Positions 10,347 to 21,266 of a DNA stretch of 34,776 bases are shown here, one piece after another. The stretch lies in the NCBI GenBank assembly GCA_000320545.1, contig ADNK01000702.1:1-34776 (forward strand), given 5' to 3'. Source of the DNA: Bigelowiella natans CCMP2755 (lineage: Eukaryota > Cercozoa > Chlorarachniophyceae). The notes under the pieces are model-generated. The model was not told the DNA's origin, did no database searches, and saw only the letters and a program-made list of their open reading frames with translations. The first letter of the stretch is position 1. The number at the start of each line of letters is the position of its first letter. A program made the position numbers and the translations under genes.

Positions 10347-11099
10347 ATGGGTTGCAGCCCTAGCAGCGCGAAGCCCGTTCCAAAGGTTACGGAAGAGTTT
10401 GATGCAAAGGTTACGGAAGAGTTCGGTGTGTTTGGTTGCTTTGCGAGTGCCGACGTGAAAGAAACCATCAAGCTGAACTACGCCGATGCCGAGATCCAGG
10501 TAAAGGAGGAACCTCGTGCAACGCGCTATTCGCTCATGAAAACTCCAACCGGTGGTGATATCGACAGTGAGAAGCCCCAAAACAAGGTGTACTGGGTGGC
10601 TGCGTTTGAGAACAAAGAGGCTTACGATGTTGATCACAAAGAACGGAAATCGAATCAAGAATATACGAAAAAGCTGTTCCCCACCGGTGCAAACAAAGAT
10701 AACCCCATGATGAACCTGAGCGGATCATACATGGGCCCCATATGGCATGTTGAAAGATCCAGCGGTGCTACGGTCCAAAATATTTCAAAGCCATTCATAA
10801 CCCTCTCCACCCTAAAAGCTAAAAGCGCAGAAGAGGCTGAAAAAGCGTTGGCGTCTATTAAAGATTATGCACGCACGCAGGCAGTCGGCCCGCTACGTAT
10901 AACTTTGGTACGAGTAGCTGACGGTATCATGCCAGGACCTAAAGATGCGACCACTCTTCAATGGGTTCAGGAATGGAGCAGTGAATCTGATTACAAAGAT
11001 CTTACTCAAGCAAAGAAGACAATTGACACGCAGCCTGCCGTCGTCTCTGGAGAGACACTTACTGTGATCGAGTTCAACGACGCACAACATTTTCGATGA
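10347..11099 (+). CDS. Intronless protein with MGC acylation motif; possible ferredoxin-like alpha+beta barrel
   Basis: This is a single open frame of 250 codons and the only clearly intronless gene in the window. It starts MGCSPSS, a classic N-myristoylation (Gly2) plus palmitoylation (Cys3) signal, so membrane tethering is likely. A 24-bp tandem duplication at 10381-10424 repeats KVTEEF. The central part (KVYWVAAFENKEAYDVDHKE, later LSGSYMGPIWHVE) and the C-terminal half (FITLSTLKAKSAEEAEKAL, GPLRITLVRVADG, WVQEWSSESDYKDL, ETLTVIEF) show beta-alpha-beta spacing like dimeric alpha+beta barrels of the antibiotic-monooxygenase type. That fold call is an inference from pattern only. A CAA/GAA-rich tract at 10260-10305 lies just upstream. 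Confidence 0.78.
   Translation: MGCSPSSAKPVPKVTEEFDAKVTEEFGVFGCFASADVKETIKLNYADAEIQVKEEPRATRYSLMKTPTGGDIDSEKPQNKVYWVAAFENKEAYDVDHKERKSNQEYTKKLFPTGANKDNPMMNLSGSYMGPIWHVERSSGATVQNISKPFITLSTLKAKSAEEAEKALASIKDYARTQAVGPLRITLVRVADGIMPGPKDATTLQWVQEWSSESDYKDLTQAKKTIDTQPAVVSGETLTVIEFNDAQHFR
10381..10424 (+). repeat. 24-bp coding tandem duplication
   Basis: caaaggttacggaagagtt occurs at 10381 and again at 10405, duplicating KVTEEF in the MGC-starting protein. Confidence 0.9.
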
Positions 11100-12070
11100 A
11101 TGAATGCAGCGAAGAGAATGGGAAAGGATACCATCGCAGAGTGGTTTTTGCGGCAGCTACATTGCATGGAATGTTCCGCATTGCACACTGAAGTGACATG
11201 TAGTTGACAATTGTTGCCCGACCCCTGAATTTCGTGAACAACAGCATTGCACGACATGCCACTGCATGCATGCAACATTGCACACACGTGCGTGTGTGTG
11301 CACCTGTGCGTGTGGTGAGTAGAGCTGGGCACAAATAGTTGAAAACAAATATATTTGCAAACATATTTGAACGCTAACAAACAATGTTTGTTCAAATCAA
11401 ATACTTGTTTCAAGCGCTCGCGCAAGCACTTGAACAAATCAGACAATGGTTATATATAACATCATGATACGTATCCTGGGCGTCGTTGGCAAGCATAATC
11501 TGTGCGCTATCCGCCAGGATGACTAGGTCACTCTCTTTATAGGCTTCGTGAGATGGAATCATGAAGTCAGCAAAGCTGGCCAAACCCTCTACGGATATAA
11601 TGATAAAATCGCAGGCGAGTGAGTAGCAGACAGATGGCAGATGACATTGCTGTGTCTATGTTATCCAGAACTAGAGAAGAGTTGTGCATGCCGCTCGGCA
11701 TCAACCAGCACCCATATACATGTAGACTCACCGCATATTGACACATGCACGCATGTATATCAAAATTTTAACAATCACACTATCGATCGCGGCACCAGCA
11801 CCGCATCGATTCTCATACGTTTCCACATTGAAGTATAATATGATGCATTCATGATTCCTATTGATGATACATGAACTAAAAAACCTGTTTCTCGGATAAA
11901 TATCTAAATCTGATGTGAGGGGTGTGCAGTATGTAACACGGGATTCGTTGCCAGCGAAACAATAAGTGCTCGCTCCAAACAACAAGTCCTTGCTCGAGCG
12001 CGCTGATTATGATCATACCGCGGCAGCTTCCGAGAATCGATTATTACTATATTATTCTGGCTACTTGGAT
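11100..12070. other. Convergent intergenic spacer with TTGAA/TTCAA-rich segment
   Basis: No coding exon was found between the stop of the intronless gene and the stop of RF1. Segment 11330-11445 is AT-rich with repeated acaaat, ttgaa and ttcaa words and a near-palindrome aacaaacaatgtttgtt. Around 11225-11320 there are many TGCA/CATG palindromes. Confidence 0.5.
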
Positions 12071-13408
12071 CTATCCCGACTCGGCAAACTCCTTCAGTTT
12101 TGCTTCCTGTTCCTTCATGATAAACTTCTCCACAATGGGCTCCAGGTTCCCTAAGAACCATCAATCAGAGAAAAACACATGTCAGCATGTTGATGACCAA
12201 CTCCTCTACGTCATCTTCGGAGATACGCTCGGCTGCTCATTATATACACGTTGCTATTCACTCGTCTTCGTTTTGCTCTTATGTCCCCTGACCGCTTAGG
12301 AATTGAGAGAGTGGAAAGTTTGCTCCGAGCCGATGATCGGTACAGCGGCTATCCTTCCAGTTGTACGTTCGGATCTTCTCGGAGCGCGCGGCGGAGCCGA
12401 TTTGCGCAGCTCGATTTCCTATGATACACGGCCGGCAATACGTTTCAACAAGCAACAGGGGGGGACACACAATTCTAGAAAACAATCGTTTTCTCTTTCA
12501 GGCTACGCTCTCGTTTGGCGCCGTAACACAGGCAACATCTAGCATACTTGGAATTCTACGTTCATCAAAATCATCACCAAAGAAACTACATGAATCATCT
12601 ACAAAATCTGGTTCAAAGATGCCGTCGCTGCCCCTGCCTCTGGTTAGACTACTGTTGTGGCCACCTGCAACTTCGCTCATTTGCTTCTCCAGCTCGATTT
12701 CGTACAGCTTATTGCGCAGAATCTGAAACGCAAGCTCTTTGTTCTTCAGCTGGCTTCGCTCCTATGAAAAGACGTATGTTCATACACACACTCTCCAATC
12801 CCCAAAACAAGGGCAGATGCTTATGCGCATGTAGTACACATTCTTCGGCGTTCGCCACTTCTCCACAACACCTGCTGGCAGAAGATTCTAATCCCTGTTG
12901 GTATGTGAATGAGGTCGATGGCGGTCTCCACTTTGTTGACATTCTGCCCCCCCGCACCGCTGGAACGGGCGGTTTGTAGCTTGATCTCCTTGGGGTCGAT
13001 CTTCACGGTGACGTCGTCCACTTGAGGCATGATCGCAACTGTGGCCGTACCTTTCAACATCGGCGACAACAGATAAGAATATACTCAGAGACATCAAGAA
13101 GTTGGGCATTTGAGATTTAGCGCCGAAACTGGAAAATCTCCGCTGGGGAATAATGCATATTTTGGCTTATTTAAGAGTGCAGGATGGGGGGAAATCGAAG
13201 GCTATCGTATCTTTATCTTGATCTCTAGAGATAACCGCATGTTTACTAACTTGTATGGACACGTCCTTGCGATTCAGTAGCAGGAACACGCTGCACTCGA
13301 TGCACCCCAGCTTCAGTTTTCATCTTGCTATACACGCGATCGCCCGTAACCTCCACAATGGCGGTCTTATACCTGAGGAGATTGTGAAACACTTCTTATG
13401 AAAGGCAG

Positions 13409-13454
<46 letters not shown>

Positions 13455-14076
13455 CATATCGTATTTGGCGAGAGGCGGGGGAGTGTTTGATTTCTCTATG
13501 AGGGATACGATATCATTCTGTTTTGCATCAAAGCAACAACCCCCCATGCTCAGCCTCAGAAGACTCCACCACTTTCGTGCTCCAGCCTTGTGACGAGGCG
13601 TACTTTAAGTACACGCCCAAAAGATCACCTGGCAGCGACGACGGTGACAATGGTGATGATGATGATGATGATAATGATAATGGTTATAAGAACATCACAT
13701 CTACCACCTACAAATGCATTCGATATCATCATTTTTTGGATTTTGCGAAAAGAGCCGTTGTGCTAGCATCTACCTGCCCAAATTCCCGATTCATCCCCAC
13801 CCGTTCCTGCCCGGATCTCCAGCATAATATCCTTATCGTCGTTAGGGTCTCGGGGGAGGAGGAGAATTTTAAGCTCCACCTCTATCTCACTGATCTCCTT
13901 TGATATTCGGTCTTGCTCTTCCTTGAGGAACGCCTATTTTGTCGATGTTGTAATTGACTATTATTCTTGCTTGTGCTGCATTGGAAGTGTAATCAGCTGT
14001 GTATGTGTGTAGTCGGATGCGATGTTCCTTTCGGTTAGACATATTTCCCCTGAATCCCACCTTTTACACTCACTCA

Positions 14077-14113
<37 letters not shown>

Positions 14114-15166
14114 ACACTCCCATTCACACCTGCATGTCGGGGTCGGAGGCGCTCTCTGACCACATCTCCTTTGCCTCCGCGATTTCCTCCTTATAGCTTT
14201 TCCACTTGCCGTACGCATCGGCTACCTCTTTAGCGGCTGCATGCTCCTTGGTGAGCTGCCTGTCATTATTGTAAAAGAATATAAGACGGCCTCAGAATGA
14301 TGATATGTTCGGGATAAACGCGAACAGCTATCATAAAGCAGGATGTTGCCCCCAGGAGCGAGGGAGGGTTAGTTCGTCTAACGATACCTCATTTTAGACT
14401 GATCGGAAAGCACATCGGGATCTGCCATCCTCTCAGTAAGCTCGTTATATGTCCTCTCCATAGAATCTAGGCGTTCAAGCACGTTAGCGTCCATATTCAG
14501 CCCAGCCTGCCCTTCCTGCGATGTAGACAACAGCATCATAATATTTTCAACTGATGCATATGCTCTGAGAATCCTCTGGATTGTCGCAGTGAACAAGGTC
14601 ATTGTTTCGTTTGTTGTGTAAATGATATACGAGCGGCTAAATCCGAATCTACGATGGAGGGCGATCCAACTCCCAACATACCCCACACTAACAGGCAGCC
14701 ATTGAAAAAACATTATAGCTATTACCAGGGCCATCTCCGCTCGACAGAGGAGAGTATCTGATATTCGTTGGGCCCTTGAGGAAGAAGGGTTCGTAATTTC
14801 GAGGGGAAGCTCTCGGGGGGCTAAAATCCGAGGCGAAGGTGGAGATTTTCGGCTTGAAAATAAGTCAACACGGCTATTTCTGGGGAGTTGTGTGATGATA
14901 CTCGCTCCCGTCCGATATCCGCTCGAAACGATACTTTGAAGCTTTATGTAGGATGTGAAAAGTAAGTTTAAGCCCATCTTTCAACAAGAACATTAGAATA
15001 GTGTTTCTTTTAAGACCTCTGGAACGGGTCCATATCTGGAAGAAAGAACGCATGTTGTGAGAGCAAGGGCTGCGCTGACACCCATGATAACTGCCGCCAG
15101 TTTAGTGAGAACCGTTTTATGTGTTGATCCCCGCATTAGTCCCATATTGCTACGACGGGTTCCCAT
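12071..15166 (-). CDS. prfA: Organellar class I peptide chain release factor RF1, 10 exons
   Basis: Exons 5' to 3': 15017-15166, 14388-14515, 14130-14259, 13774-13933, 13541-13628, 13251-13372, 12872-13050, 12665-12761, 12293-12418 and 12071-12150. They sum to 420 codons including the stop. Hallmarks in order: [39 protein letters not shown] with the PAT tripeptide that reads [22 protein letters not shown] with the GGQ peptidyl-hydrolysis loop, [21 protein letters not shown] and CTDHRLG. It terminates translation in a plastid or mitochondrion. The first exon reads [18 protein letters not shown] and then a hydrophobic stretch ([20 protein letters not shown]), as expected for the ER-entry part of a complex-plastid leader. 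This first exon, with its GTCTTA donor, is the least certain. A continuous frame from 14977 is an alternative N-terminus. Confidence 0.93.
13414..13450. repeat. (TA)n microsatellite
   Basis: TA tract in the RF1 intron 13373-13540. Confidence 0.95.
14079..14107 (+). repeat. (CA)n microsatellite
   Basis: CA tract in the RF1 intron 13934-14129. Confidence 0.95.
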
Positions 15167-16151
15167 TCGCTGAATTTCCACACATCAGCGACCGTCAGAC
15201 TCTCTATCCCGAAAATGCAACTCTAACATGCTTCTCAGTCTCTAGCGCCCTGCTTCTCCAGTATACCGCGGTCAACATCAAATTTCCTCTTAAATAAATC
15301 TAAAATGTACCTGAAAAGCGTTTGGGGTTGTGTACATCCCTCGGTTACTGGTTCGTGGAAAGGGGGGTTCGGGTAGGCCAGAAGCCATTCCCGGTGTTAA
15401 GATGTGTAAAGAATATGTCAGATAGAAATTATTCAAAAACCAATGGGGATTATAAGATACGACAATATCATTATTTCTAATTGGAACCTCCATATAATCG
15501 TATAGTAAACTAAATGTTAAAAACTATATCTGAAATCAATCTCGCCGGTCCGCCACTACCGGGTATTGGAATGAGGATTTTGCATAAAATAAAAAAAAAA
15601 CAAGTCCTTCTTTGAAAGCGTCTGCAAAGATTAGATGTCGCATAAAACATTACTATACATTCGCTCATGCGACGTGTTGAAAGCGTTGTCGTTCTCTAGA
15701 TCAAACAAAGGTTTTTTAACAAGAGAAAAGACCCTATTTAACACCTCCTGCAGCTGTTCGTGCGACAAGTGTAATTATGTACTATCCGACCAAAATGCTA
15801 TGTATTCGGGTGAAGGATGCCGGAAAACCCCCGAGAAGTGTACCCGATAAAACTAGGGCCTAAATATTCTTTGCGACATGAAATGGAAGTAGACGTTGGA
15901 TAACATCGGCATATATTTATTCCATTTTGTGACCTCGGTCAGACGTAAACCTACCTTTTCCAAAGTCCCTCTCAGCTCGCTCCAACGAATTGGCAGAGGA
16001 CGAGGAGGCCTGCACATCAGTCAATATCGAGCGCATCCCCTATATCAACATCTAAAATTAGCTGATACAGATCAAAGGTACTGGCAATCGTGCATGATTT
16101 TGTGAGGAACACAGTGTGCGATGAGATTCAGAGTGCTCGATATAAGCGAAG

Positions 16152-16167
16152 TACACTTCGAAGTGTA
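16152..16167. repeat. Perfect 16-bp palindrome
   Basis: tacacttcgaagtgta is identical to its reverse complement. It lies in the divergent spacer about 460 bp before the thioredoxin-domain gene. It could be a dimeric factor site or chance. Confidence 0.7.
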
Positions 16168-16503
16168 TGTTGCATGGCGGCATATCAAAACCGTTTCAGA
16201 AAGGAAAAACGGAGAGATCTGCGATGATTCAATTGTACTTGAATGTGTCATTGCGTGGAATGTGTGCATTACATCCAGCGTACGGTATTGTATGCCGCAT
16301 TAACACAAGGTTGCTATCACAACAGACGCAAGAATGACACGGGTGAAGAAACAGAGAATTTCTCGTGAAGATTTAAATGATGGTAAAGCTTTGGCCGGAC
16401 AGAGTATAAGGGCAGGTAGTCAATTCCTCCTCGTATTTACAGCCGAAAGCGTAAATGTGACACATACACCCAGACACAACGCACAAGTCTATGAGTGCTT
16501 TTG

Positions 16504-16506
<3 letters not shown>

Positions 16507-16542
<36 letters not shown>
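16507..16542 (+). repeat. (TG)n microsatellite
   Basis: TG tract about 85 bp before the thioredoxin-gene start codon. Confidence 0.95.
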
Positions 16543-16544
<2 letters not shown>

Positions 16545-16626
16545 TTTCATGTATCTACCGCCGCATACATTACCATTGTATTCGTGTGCTTTTGCGTGTC
16601 TGTATATAGTTGGGGATCCTCCAAGT

Positions 16627-17152
16627 ATGCCCGAAAAGTCTAACACGGCGAACCTTAACACGGTCCAACAGCGCCAGCAACCTCAGCCGAGCAGGTTTTA
16701 ACTCTTCCATACCGCTTCTTCGAATGCATGCAATACAATGCTGACATCGTGCTATGTGGGGATGGACACCGATGTTGGTGTGGTTACCATAATTGTGGCT
16801 TCAATACCCGAAGCACCCTTCCGAGGAAAGGAGGCACAGATTGTTGTTTTCTCTTCTGCATTTCGGCGCCAGAAGGAGAACAGCATAGGAATCATGATGA
16901 CTGCTGTTTTCAGCTGTGCTTGAAATTGTTATTTTAATAGTTTCCTCTATCTTCCTCCCCCCCCCCCCCATAAAAAAACTCGATCCCTAAGAATTGGAGG
17001 CAATTACCAAGGCGTTCTCGATGATCCTCCGGCGAGAAGGTCCTTCAAACCCTATCAAGCGATAGATAGCAGCATATAAAGGCCCCTGTATATTCAAGTA
17101 TATATTATGTCGCAGGGGCACGCACTAACATTAACACATACCGAACATATAC

Positions 17153-17196
<44 letters not shown>

Positions 17197-17324
17197 CTCG
17201 TCGTCGCGTACAAGGGACTGAAGCAGAAGGGTTTTCCTCCTCCTCGGGTGAGTTTGATGATGGAAGGCGTCTATGATGGGGGGGGGGGAGAGTGAGTGCG
17301 GATAACGGGATGGTGACGGATATC

Positions 17325-17368
<44 letters not shown>

Positions 17369-18148
17369 CTTGACGCGCCCAGGCGTAGCTGAAACTAAAA
17401 GCCTTTCCACATCCTCACATGCCCTCCCGCCTCTATTAAAACACTCTCTCTGTGCATATTCAACTTATATCGCACTGCAAACATACATCATATCAGCATC
17501 ATGGTATTCTCTGATACGCTCCTCCTCCTCCTCCTCCTCCTCCTCCTCCTTTCCTCCATCCTAACTTGCAATATAAAAGGTCATCACCAGCAGCTCCATA
17601 TGGCAGCCCCCCCTGCGGCTAATCCCGCCGATTACAACGACTATTCCTCCTACCATCAACAGCCCCCGCTCCAGTCGCAAGCGCACCCGTATCCTCCACA
17701 GCAAATGCCCTCGAATTCAAGAGGGTGAATTCGTGTTGTGTGTGCGTTAAAATAGCTATTGCTTTGCTCCTACCTCGGCCCACACGCTATTGTTGTTTCT
17801 CTCTTTCACCTTGAAAAAACGTACGGCTTCTTTCTTCACTGTGGCCATAAACGCGGTGCCTGCTTTACTACTTCTAGGTATTCTGACGAGGAAGAGGAAG
17901 GCTGCTGCGTGTCTTGCATTAAACGTAAGTGAAAGAAGAAGAAGGAGGAGGAGGAGGAGGAGGGGAGGGGAAGGAAATTAGAATAGGAGGCAGGGAGAGG
18001 AGATGATAATTGAGGTATTCACTCAATATTGACACTGCTGTCGTAGAAGACGGTTATTGGAAGCTTTCCTATCAATCTTACTACGATTGTGTGAGTCCCT
18101 CAGTCTCTTCTCTCTCCTTCTTTCTTTCTCCATCATCACTAAATAAGT

Positions 18149-18192
<44 letters not shown>

Positions 18193-18325
18193 GTTCTTTT
18201 GTCCATTTTCCTCCTCCTTCGTTTGTAGAGATGCTGGTGGTGCTGATCCTGACGCTAATCTTAGGTCGTCGTCTTTCAAACCTATGCACGCATTCATTCA
18301 TAAATAGTAGACAAAATGCATCGTT

Positions 18326-18366
<41 letters not shown>

Positions 18367-19171
18367 TTCTTTCCCTCTCTCCTCCATGCGATTGTGTGTT
18401 GTATGTGCGTGTGGGGGGCCAACGATTCTCATTTCATTTCCTTTTCCACATCAGGCGCGGTTGGGTTCTTCTCTTGGAAGTATTTGCGTAACATAGTCAT
18501 CCCTTTGACATGTATTATGATCATTTCATGTGCTATTCGTTTATTTATACTGGCATATATGTGTGTGTGTATGTGTGGTGGGTTCAGCGTGATAAAAGAC
18601 AAGTTTTTCTCGGAAGAAGACCCTTCACCGTACCAATACGATCCTGGCACCGTAAGTATCGCCATCAGCAGCCTGTAGCAGAAGCTCCTATTTCTCTATT
18701 TCCTTTCCCTTCTTTTATGTTAAAGCACACACACATACACACACACAGTGAATATAATGCATATATATATATATATATGTATATATACGTTCTTGTATAT
18801 ATATACGACACGCACAACATACTAGGATGTTTACGGGGACTATGCGCAGCAAGGAGGCAGTAACTTCATGGTCCAGCCTCCCAATATGGGTAAGAGAGAG
18901 AAAGAGAAAGAGAGGGGGGGGGAATTTACAACGATGATGATGATGATAATGATGATGAGGATGAGACCACAAGCTGATCGATGCTTATGCTTTTCCTATC
19001 TCCCTCTGCTTGCTGTGTGCTGCTGTGGTGCCTCCATGGTGTCTCTCCTATTCAACAGCGGGAATTGAATCGAACAACCCACACCCTGGAAAGGTACTCC
19101 GATGAAAAGACGAGGGCTGGAGGGGGGGGGGAGGGAATGATGTGATTGTGCGTTTGTACGATGGATTTCCT

Positions 19172-19236
<65 letters not shown>

Positions 19237-19400
19237 TGCAGAGGCATATAGACATCCGCACACACATCCTCACTAACACGACGCAGGTGCATGAAGTCCA
19301 CAGCGAACAGGAGCTGCATCAAATACTTACCACGCGCACTGCGATGGTATGATCGACGAGTTTCTAACGTATAGATCTGGAGGAATGGCTGTCTTCCTAT

Positions 19401-19434
<34 letters not shown>

Positions 19435-20509
19435 CCCCCCCCTCTCTCTCTAACTAGCCTTCCTTCCCTCCCCCACATACTCAACGGATGTCCCTGTACT
19501 CTGGCTCATAAAATACATGTATAAACATTGTCAGTTGTCGCTGATGTTCTACCAGTCGCATTGCGGATACTGCCACCAAATCGACCCGGTACGTCCTTGT
19601 GCACTCAAAAATGGGAGGGGGGGGGGGAAAGAGAGGGAGGAAGGGATGTATATGCTTTACACTTATCGTGGCACGGAAAATCTGTGGCCTTTTGCGAGCA
19701 AAACCATCGTCTTTTGTCTTGCAACTCGGTTATGTTAGGACGTGATTTATGGGGTTTTTAGCGAATGATATTTTGTGCTGCAATCCATCAAAATCGAGGG
19801 TTTCGAGGATTCATGTATTAGAGGAAGTAGAAATGCAAAAGGCCCATACCTGCTTGCCTGTTTATATAGATGTACATGCCTCTAATCTCTGTACCCTTCT
19901 TTTCGTCGTTTGGCACAGATCTATAAACAGCTCGCAACGATCTTCCCACAGTCCTCATTTCTTAAAGTATGACAAATTAGCAGTCGCTCATGAGTGTGGT
20001 GACGGCGAGTGTGATATGCGGGTGGTTGCTACGGTTGTATCGATGGTGATGCGGTGACGATGATGATGATGACGACGATGATGATGATGACGATGGTGAT
20101 GATGGTGATGATGATGGTGATGATGGTAATGGTGATGGTGATGATGGTGATGATGGTTAATGATTACATATTTTTTGGTATAGGTCAATCTGGATGTAGT
20201 CGATATGGATGGTAAGTTGTCGCACGTCGTTCGTTGATATCCTGCGTGGCGGCTGCTATAGATTCGATGTGCCGACGAGTTAATGTGCGGTTGTGTTCTT
20301 CATTGCAGGCGAGATAGACAGCGTCCCAACGTTCTACTTCTTCTGTGAGGTAATTGCAGTTGCGGTAGTAAGTAGTAGTAGTAGTAGTAGAAGAAGAAGA
20401 AGAAGGAGAAGAAAAAGAAAAAGACAAAGGAGAAGAGGAAGGAGAAGCAGAAGATCGTAGTCGTTTACGTGCTCAGTGGCAAAATCTCTTTGTGACCGGT
20501 TGAATGACG

Positions 20510-20545
<36 letters not shown>

Positions 20546-20975
20546 CATATATTCCCATTCTCACCCCCGGTTGACGTGATTGCCGTCGGTTTGTTTCTGG
20601 ACGTCGTTACATCCACCAGACGAACGCCATCTTAACTCTGCAAGGGCCAGCACCAGAGGAGCTTCAGAAGGCCACAGTCGACGCCATACGTACGATATTT
20701 CCTCGCTTTGCGTTGTTTTTTATCCCCTTTCATAGAATGAAGATCGCAAATGTAATCATACCTCTTCACACACGACGGTCGTAGGCGTTTGTGGACAAAA
20801 CATGGCCGCACGGGCTGTCGCGATGCAGAATATGCCTCCGCCTCCCCAGAGCCGGGACCCGCCCCCCCCCGCGCACAAGTATCAGCAGGTCGTGAGCAGA
20901 ATGGTTTCACTCCTCCTCTGCATGTGTACATATTGCAAAAACAACGTCTTACGTGTTGATTCCTATTGATAGCGA

Positions 20976-21017
<42 letters not shown>

Positions 21018-21266
21018 GGTGCGTCTTCACCTTTCTGCTATCTATAGCTACAGATGATTCTTGACGAGCAGCCTTATGACTCAATACGATCTCCTGGTAG
21101 TAGTAGTAGTTGTAGAAGTAGTAGTAGTAGTTGTAATCGGTAATAGCGGTTGATAATTCGGAAACTTGATTGCTTCTTCTCAGAATCAGACGTTTGTCAT
21201 AACAAGTGCTATTTTCCCCAATCACGTCAGATTCCTATTTCGAAGAGGAGGAAGCTTGAGATATGA
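16627..21266 (+). CDS. Membrane-anchored thioredoxin-domain protein (CGYC), 18 exons
   Basis: Exons: 16627-16694, 17195-17247, 17580-17724, 17878-17924, 18229-18264, 18455-18479, 18588-18651, 18826-18889, 19059-19093, 19287-19346, 19535-19588, 19919-19966, 20184-20211, 20309-20349, 20620-20689, 20785-20888, 21048-21096 and 21184-21266. All phases agree, giving 357 residues. The N-terminal ~90 residues are Gln/Pro/Ser-rich; then come an acidic patch and GCCVSCIK (likely palmitoylated), one membrane helix (MLVVLILTLILGGAVGFF), a linker, and a thioredoxin domain with active site HCGYCHQ and the cis-Pro loop DSVPTFYFF. A Pro-rich tail follows. With no signal peptide, the thioredoxin domain would face the lumen if the protein is type II. 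It is probably a disulfide oxidoreductase, substrate unknown. The last exon is uncertain: reading through the AGT repeat from 21048 gives a poly-Ser tail ending at 21141. Confidence 0.88.
17157..17193. repeat. (TA)n microsatellite forming a 3' splice site
   Basis: The TA tract runs directly into atag, the acceptor of exon 2 of the thioredoxin gene, with no intervening pyrimidine tract. Confidence 0.95.
17325..17366 (+). repeat. (GA)n microsatellite
   Basis: GA tract in the thioredoxin-gene intron 17248-17579, which also carries (TCC)n at 17518-17551. Confidence 0.95.
18153..18362 (+). repeat. Two (CT)n tracts
   Basis: CT at 18153-18188 precedes the acceptor at 18228. CT at 18329-18362 lies in the next intron of the thioredoxin gene. 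Confidence 0.9.
19173..19236 (+). repeat. Composite (CA)n-(TA)n-(GA)n
   Basis: Three dinucleotide tracts abut without spacer, in the thioredoxin-gene intron 19094-19286. Confidence 0.95.
19402..19442 (+). repeat. Long poly-C tract
   Basis: 32 consecutive C, one G, then 8 more C, in intron 19347-19534. The length may be unreliable in an assembly. Confidence 0.9.
20056..20160 (+). repeat. Imperfect (GAT/GGT)n tract
   Basis: About 105 bp of gatgatgacgatggtgat-type repeats, in intron 19967-20183. It is followed in the next introns by (AGT)n-(AGA)n at 20365-20410 and (CA)n at 20512-20543. Confidence 0.9.
20978..21014 (+). repeat. (TG)n microsatellite
   Basis: TG tract in the thioredoxin-gene intron 20889-21047. 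Confidence 0.95.

Larger units (their letters stand above)
15167..16626. other. Divergent intergenic/promoter region
   Basis: This region separates the RF1 start (-) and the thioredoxin-gene start (+), so it should hold both promoters. I found no convincing exon. It contains a perfect 16-bp palindrome at 16152-16167, a short A-run near 15590-15600 and a (TG)n tract at 16507-16542. No TATA box stands out above the general AT-rich background. Confidence 0.45.

Noticed and set aside
12420-12664. Open continuation after MSEVA in RF1
   Set aside because: It reads on as random sequence to a stop. Splicing from 12665 to 12418 restores the conserved RSEKIRTYN block in phase, so this is an intron.
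14516-14977. 462-bp open extension upstream of the second RF1 exon (14388-14515)
   Set aside because: It has no family similarity and low coding character. The separate leader exon at 15017-15166 joins in phase. It is kept only as an alternative N-terminus.
15635-15850. Small plus-strand Cys/Ser-rich frame
   Set aside because: No homology, no splice or start context, and it lies in the divergent spacer.
18316-18678. Long frame with a second hydrophobic stretch (NIVIPLTCIMIISC...)
   Set aside because: The splice AA|GTATTT to TTCAG at 18479/18588 is in phase and removes it, leaving one membrane helix. It is intronic.
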